Below are positions 60,105 through 64,000 of a stretch of DNA of 64,000 nt, piece after piece (positions within the stretch are counted from its first letter, which is position 1; each line of letters begins with the position of its first letter). The position numbers and the translations under genes were made by a program. The notes beneath the pieces were generated by a model that was not told the origin of the DNA, ran no database searches, and saw only the letters and a list, made by a program, of their open reading frames with translations. The stretch spans positions 1 to 64,000 of the IMG/VR virus record IMGVR_UViG_3300032323_003202; one strand, 5' to 3'. The stretch is from a virus.

Positions 60105-62288
60105 ATGAAACCAGTTTTAATAGTAGAAAATTCAACAAATTCTCTTGTAAGAGAGAGTGCTTCTACAGGTAATAAGGATTTTTTCCTTAATGGTACTTTT
60201 ACAGAGTTTGGTGTTAAAAATCGTAATGAAAGAATATACACTGCTGAGAAGTTCTTACCTGCATTGGCAGAGTTGAATGAAAGAATGAGCAGCTTAGGTG
60301 CTGTTTTTGGTGAGTTTGATCACCCAGATGTTTTTGATACCTCATTGTCAAGAGCATCTCACATCATCACCAAAGCTGAATATGTTTCTGAAAAGAACAC
60401 AGTTGAAGGAGAAATCAAATTGTTAAGTACATATTGGGGAAAAGAAGCAAAGGCATTAGTTAATGATGGATGTCCTGTTTTTGTATCTTCTAGAGCTGCA
60501 GGAATTACTGAATCTGATGGTTCAGTATCATTGAAAAAACTTTTTACTTATGACATTGTTGCTGATCCAGGATTTGCATCTGCAAAAATGAGTGTAAAAG
60601 TATTAAATGAATCTTTAGGTTACTGTACTGATGGACAAATTGAAAAAAATAACTTTAGGATATATGAGATGTCTGACGAGTCCAAAATGAACGAATTATT
60701 CAAAATGAACAACAATGACTTTGTAACAAAACAACAATTAACTGATTATTCAAACTATTTAGTTAATGAGATTGCTTCTACTAAGAAAGTAGTAAACAAT
60801 GCAATTACAAAAGGTAATATGCCTGCTAAGAAATTAGAGCAATTACTTGAGTATTATGAAGAGTTAAATGGAACTAACTCACAAGTTGCTAAATATTTAG
60901 ATTATTTAGCTGACAAAATTCAAGTAGTAGTTAATGAAAACAAATCATTAAAAGAAACTACTACAAAATTGGCTAAACACAATGATTACTTAGCTGAGAA
61001 CTTAGAAAAAGCTATTAATTATTCAGAATATTTAGCTGAAAACTTAGACAAAAACATTGAGTATTCAGAGTATTTAGCTGAGAACTTAGATAAAAATATC
61101 AACTACTCAGAATATATTGCTGAAAACTTAGATAAAAACATTTCTTACTCAGAATATTTGGCTGAAAACTTAGACAAAAACATTGAGTATTCAGAATATT
61201 TAGCTGAAAACTTAGACAAGAATATTGCTTACTCTGAATACATTGCTGAAAACTTAGACAAAAACATTGCTTACTCAGAATATATTGCTGAGTCAGTTGA
61301 TAACTCTATTGCTTACTCAGAATACTTAGCAGAACATGTTGAAGGTAACATTGCTTACTCAGAATACATTGCTGAGCATTTAGATGATAACATTGCTTAC
61401 TCTGAATATGTTGCTGAAAACTTAGACAAATCTATTTCTTACCAAGGAATGATAGTTGAAAAACTTAATGCATTTGGTAAATTAAATGAAGGATTTGGTG
61501 AAGATGATACTCAATTCCCATCTATTGAAGATGCTGGATTTGAATCTCAAGAAGATGATAAAGAAGGTCAATTTGCTGGAGAAGAAGGTGAAGAATTTGC
61601 TGGAGAAGAAGGACACAATGACTTTGCAGAAGAGGCTAAAGAATTTGCTGAAGAAGCTAAAGAATTTGCTGAAGAAGCTGAAGAATTTGCAGAAGGACAT
61701 GAAGGTGAAGGACATGAAGGTGAAGAATTTACACAAGAAGAAGGTGAAGAAGAATTTGCAGGTCATGATGACTCTGAACTTTCTGAATCAATAAATAAAT
61801 TAATTGAAGAAGCTAAAAAACGTAAAGTTTCTGAAAGCAGTGATTTGAACTTTTTAAAGTTCTTAAACAAATCACAAGTTGATAGTTTTTATGCTCTATC
61901 AGATGAAGAACAAGATACTGTTAAACTACACATAAACGAGAGTAGTTATTTTACACAGAAAGAAGTTCTTACTTTGATCTCAGAAGCATTATCAACTAAA
62001 AACGAAACTCTTGAAGAAAGAGTAATCAGATTGATGCCTGATAACATTAAGCCAATCTGGGGTACTTTAAATGAATCTGCTAAAAAATCTGTCTTATCAC
62101 AAGCTAGATTATATCCAGAGGAAGTTTTAAGAACTGAAAATCAAATTGAGCATTTCTGGGGAACTAGAAATATCAAAACTAATGAAACTGTAACTAAAAA
62201 ACTTGTTGCTCATGAAGGTTTAATCCAAGAGGATAAACTATCTGATAATGAAGTTTCTATGATTATGGAAAGATTTAGAAGAGTATAA
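60105..62288 (+). CDS. Prohead protease fused to scaffold protein (T4 gp21/gp22)
   Basis: 727 residues. 1-165: serine protease of the gp21/herpes-assemblin type with AVFGEFDHPD (His73), PVFVSSRAAG (Ser128/129) and YDIVADPGF (Asp149/154). 166-292: linker helices. 293-447: eleven to twelve 14-residue repeats (YSEYLAENLDKNI), a long coiled coil that replaces gp22. 464-560: Glu-rich FAEEAKEFAEEA repeats. C-terminal helical domain to 727. Candidate self-cleavage sites with L/I-N-E before S/G at 169, 462, 612 and 657 mark domain borders. T4 has two separate genes (212 and 269 residues). Directly upstream of the capsid gene. Confidence 0.92.
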   Translation: MKPVLIVENSTNSLVRESASTGNKDFFLNGTFTEFGVKNRNERIYTAEKFLPALAELNERMSSLGAVFGEFDHPDVFDTSLSRASHIITKAEYVSEKNTVEGEIKLLSTYWGKEAKALVNDGCPVFVSSRAAGITESDGSVSLKKLFTYDIVADPGFASAKMSVKVLNESLGYCTDGQIEKNNFRIYEMSDESKMNELFKMNNNDFVTKQQLTDYSNYLVNEIASTKKVVNNAITKGNMPAKKLEQLLEYYEELNGTNSQVAKYLDYLADKIQVVVNENKSLKETTTKLAKHNDYLAENLEKAINYSEYLAENLDKNIEYSEYLAENLDKNINYSEYIAENLDKNISYSEYLAENLDKNIEYSEYLAENLDKNIAYSEYIAENLDKNIAYSEYIAESVDNSIAYSEYLAEHVEGNIAYSEYIAEHLDDNIAYSEYVAENLDKSISYQGMIVEKLNAFGKLNEGFGEDDTQFPSIEDAGFESQEDDKEGQFAGEEGEEFAGEEGHNDFAEEAKEFAEEAKEFAEEAEEFAEGHEGEGHEGEEFTQEEGEEEFAGHDDSELSESINKLIEEAKKRKVSESSDLNFLKFLNKSQVDSFYALSDEEQDTVKLHINESSYFTQKEVLTLISEALSTKNETLEERVIRLMPDNIKPIWGTLNESAKKSVLSQARLYPEEVLRTENQIEHFWGTRNIKTNETVTKKLVAHEGLIQEDKLSDNEVSMIMERFRRV
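60981..61481 (+). repeat. Tandem 42-bp coding repeats of the scaffold
   Basis: About twelve units, each coding 14 residues (YSEYxAENLDKNI-type), similar at DNA level (ACTCAGAATA...GCTGAAAACTTAGA). The last units diverge. Not a CRISPR: no spacers, continuous reading frame. Confidence 0.9.
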
Positions 62289-62330
62289 TCTATAAAAAAT
62301 CCACACTTGAAAAAAAGTGAAAAAACAAGG

Positions 62331-62339
62331 ATATATATA
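62331..62339 (+). promoter_or_regulatory. TATA-box promoter of the major capsid gene
   Basis: ATATATATA followed by a 44-nt leader ending in a run rich in A (ATAAAAAAAACAAAAAAAAA) before the ATG at 62384; typical strong Bacteroidota-style translation leader. Confidence 0.55.
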
Positions 62340-62383
62340 CATTTATAGATTACATAAAAAAAACAAAAAAAAATAAAATTATT

Positions 62384-64000
62384 ATGTCACAAATTAGAAT
62401 AGATAATCAAAAAGCCATGAAAAAATGGTCTCCAGTGTTGGAAAACATGGGAGTAACAGGTGATAGACTTGAATGGATGTCAGAATATGCTGAATTCCAC
62501 TCTATCAATGAGAATGCATATGTTAATGCTACAAATGTAGCAGGTATGGGTAATGTAACTAACCCAGTTGTTGGTTCACTTCCAGGTAACACTTTAGGTG
62601 GTCAATTTGGTGCAGGTCTTGGTGCAGTTTCAGGTTCTGGTGATGTTGGTCAAAACTTATTACCAGTTGCAATGAAAATTGCTGCTCAAACAATTGGTTT
62701 AGACTTAGTTGCTGTAAAACCAACTCCAGGTCCAAAATTAGATTTACTTTATATTGACTTTCAATATGATGATGTTGATATGAATACTGATGTTAATGAA
62801 AGACCACAAGTTTTCAAAATTTCTGCAACTGCATCTACATTAAATGCATTAGCTGGATTAACAAATTCAGGTACAATTACAACAGGTCAAGGTAGTTTAG
62901 TTGGTGGTAGAGTATTCCTTAGTATTGCTACATCTTCAACTACTGTTGGAACAGGTGTTTTTTATACTGAGCCAGTTAAAGGTTCTAGACAAAATATTGT
63001 TGAATTCTTAGGATTCTCAAGAATTGATGGATTACCAATGTTTAGAGCATTTAGACAAGCTAACACATCTGGTGCTTATACACCTAATACTTTTGTACAA
63101 GGTGATAATACATTTTTACCAACTGGTGCTATGACTACTCAAATATTATTTGTTGCTGGTATTGCACAAGCTTCTCCTGCAATTACATTAGTATCTGCAT
63201 TAGAAGATCACCTTCCAGGTTTCTCTTCAAACTGGTCAGCTCCATTAACAGGTGCTGCTTCAGGTGCTTATCCAATGACAAGATTAGAAGATGATCAATC
63301 TTACTCAGGTGTTATTGGACCAAAAATTTCTTCTAAAACTATTGCAGTTGGTACTATTGAAATATCTTCAGCTTTAAGAAGAACAGAAATTGAAGACATC
63401 AAAGCTAACACAGGTATGGATATTGTTCAAAAAATGGAATCAATCCTTGTTAATGAATTGTCTCAAACAATCTCTAAACAAATTGTTGCTAAAATATTTG
63501 AAATGGGAGCTTTAAATGCTACAACTGCACCTAAAAAACAAAATGGTGAGTCAATATTTGACTTAAATACAGCATATGCATATGGTAATACTTCACCAGG
63601 TGGAGAGACTACTCACGCTATCCAAAGAAAACTTATAACTAGAATTGCTCACGCTTCTAACTATATTGCAACTGAAGGACGTGTTGGACCAGCTCAATAC
63701 TTAATCACAAATGGAGGTTTAGCTGCTGCATTACAAGATATTGCTGGTTACACAATTAACCCAGTTAAATCTAAAATTAACTCTCAAGGTCAACTTTACC
63801 CAGTTGGTTCTATCGGAGACATCTCTATCTATGTTGATCCATACATGAGATATAACGATAACAGAATCGTATTAGGTAGAAAAAATAACCCTGACCAACC
63901 AGGTATCATCTTTGTACCTTACTTAATGGCACAATCTATCTCAGTTATCTCTGAGGCTACATTTGCTCCAAGAATGTTACTAAGATCAAGATATGCTGTT
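62384..64000 (+). CDS. 23: Major capsid protein (T4 gp23-like), nearly complete
   Basis: 539 residues visible, running off the right edge; T4 gp23 has 521. MKKWSPVLENMGV is the usual gp23 N-terminus, followed by a likely maturation site S-I-N-E/N after Glu43 (T4 cuts after Glu65). Core: QNLLPVAMKIAAQTIGLDLVAVKPTPGPK, KTIAVGTIEISSALRRTEIEDIKANTGMDI, YLITNGG, and DPYMRYNDNRIVLGRK...GIIFVPYLMAQS...TFAPRMLLRSRYAV, matching gp23's C-terminal capsid domain. Codons become more C-ended near 63800-63950, as expected for very high expression. Confidence 0.96.
   Translation, partial: MSQIRIDNQKAMKKWSPVLENMGVTGDRLEWMSEYAEFHSINENAYVNATNVAGMGNVTNPVVGSLPGNTLGGQFGAGLGAVSGSGDVGQNLLPVAMKIAAQTIGLDLVAVKPTPGPKLDLLYIDFQYDDVDMNTDVNERPQVFKISATASTLNALAGLTNSGTITTGQGSLVGGRVFLSIATSSTTVGTGVFYTEPVKGSRQNIVEFLGFSRIDGLPMFRAFRQANTSGAYTPNTFVQGDNTFLPTGAMTTQILFVAGIAQASPAITLVSALEDHLPGFSSNWSAPLTGAASGAYPMTRLEDDQSYSGVIGPKISSKTIAVGTIEISSALRRTEIEDIKANTGMDIVQKMESILVNELSQTISKQIVAKIFEMGALNATTAPKKQNGESIFDLNTAYAYGNTSPGGETTHAIQRKLITRIAHASNYIATEGRVGPAQYLITNGGLAAALQDIAGYTINPVKSKINSQGQLYPVGSIGDISIYVDPYMRYNDNRIVLGRKNNPDQPGIIFVPYLMAQSISVISEATFAPRMLLRSRYAV

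Noticed and set aside
60981-61481. Regularly spaced 42-bp repeats reminiscent of a CRISPR array
   Set aside because: Units are contiguous, lack unique spacers and continue one reading frame of the scaffold protein.
62304-62319. CACTT...AAGTG hairpin after the protease-scaffold gene as terminator
   Set aside because: Stem of only 5 bp, no T run after it; read-through to the capsid gene is likely.
1-64000. tRNA genes and insertion sequences
   Set aside because: I saw no cloverleaf with a GGTTCRANYCC-type arm, no transposase and no flanking inverted repeats; a covariance-model scan would settle the tRNA question.

Overview
The window is a contiguous piece of a strongly AT-rich, densely coding genome of a T4-like contractile-tailed phage (myovirus). 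Recognisable T4 counterparts are the large terminase (gp17), tail sheath (gp18), tail tube (gp19), sheath-completion protein (gp15), baseplate wedge gp25, a gp26-type baseplate/tail-assembly protein, head-completion nuclease gp4, portal (gp20), prohead protease fused to scaffold (gp21/gp22), major capsid protein (gp23), late sigma factor (gp55), clamp loader gp44, SbcD-type nuclease gp47 and thymidylate synthase. The host is inferred to be a Bacteroidota bacterium, probably a flavobacterium: translation starts almost never have a Shine-Dalgarno sequence and sit behind A-rich leaders, and two proteins carry a DUF6576-like 'IL(D/N)K...E.K.FL' motif that I associate with Bacteroidota proteins.

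Layout. 1-4.2 kb: terminase and a leftward block of small unknown genes. 4.2-7.5 kb: two probable internal head proteins. 7.5-16.3 kb: sheath, gp26-like gene with an overlapping downstream frame, tube, gp47. 16.3-19.4 kb: leftward cluster of proteins sharing an N-terminal tag, including an ADP-ribosyltransferase-like protein and a cysteine-protease-like fusion. 19.4-30.7 kb: a 1988-residue tail or baseplate protein and a leftward tape-measure operon. 30.7-35.4 kb: small genes, a ligase-like protein and a divergent family-A-like polymerase. 35.4-38.5 kb: leftward glycosyltransferase cluster. 38.6-41.8 kb: 2H phosphoesterase, thyA and unknowns. 42.7-48.2 kb: operon of tagged proteins (leucine-rich, zinc-binding, isochorismatase-like, SET-domain, ADP-ribosyltransferase-like) with gp25 embedded on the other strand. 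48.2-57.2 kb: gp44, gp15, GIY-YIG endonuclease, gp55, gp4, HTH plus HNH endonuclease, portal. 57.2-60 kb: leftward RNase R-type gene and an endonuclease remnant. 60.1-64 kb: protease-scaffold fusion and capsid protein.

Two system-level signals stand out. First, about fourteen otherwise unrelated proteins start with a shared peptide of the form M(K/R)(Y/H)(L/I)K-x-(Y/F)-(E/N)-x-F, often followed by a T4-type prohead protease site (L/I-x-E before A/S/G). It looks like the capsid-targeting peptide of the T4 internal proteins, so the phage may package and inject a set of effector enzymes. Second, many genes have a TATATA or TATAAA box ending only 4-6 nt before the ATG, which predicts leaderless mRNAs, while structural genes have the same box followed by a 20-50 nt A-rich leader. 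A gp55-type sigma factor that could read this box is encoded in the window. No tRNA, CRISPR array or insertion sequence was found, and no gene-free stretch exceeds 300 bases.
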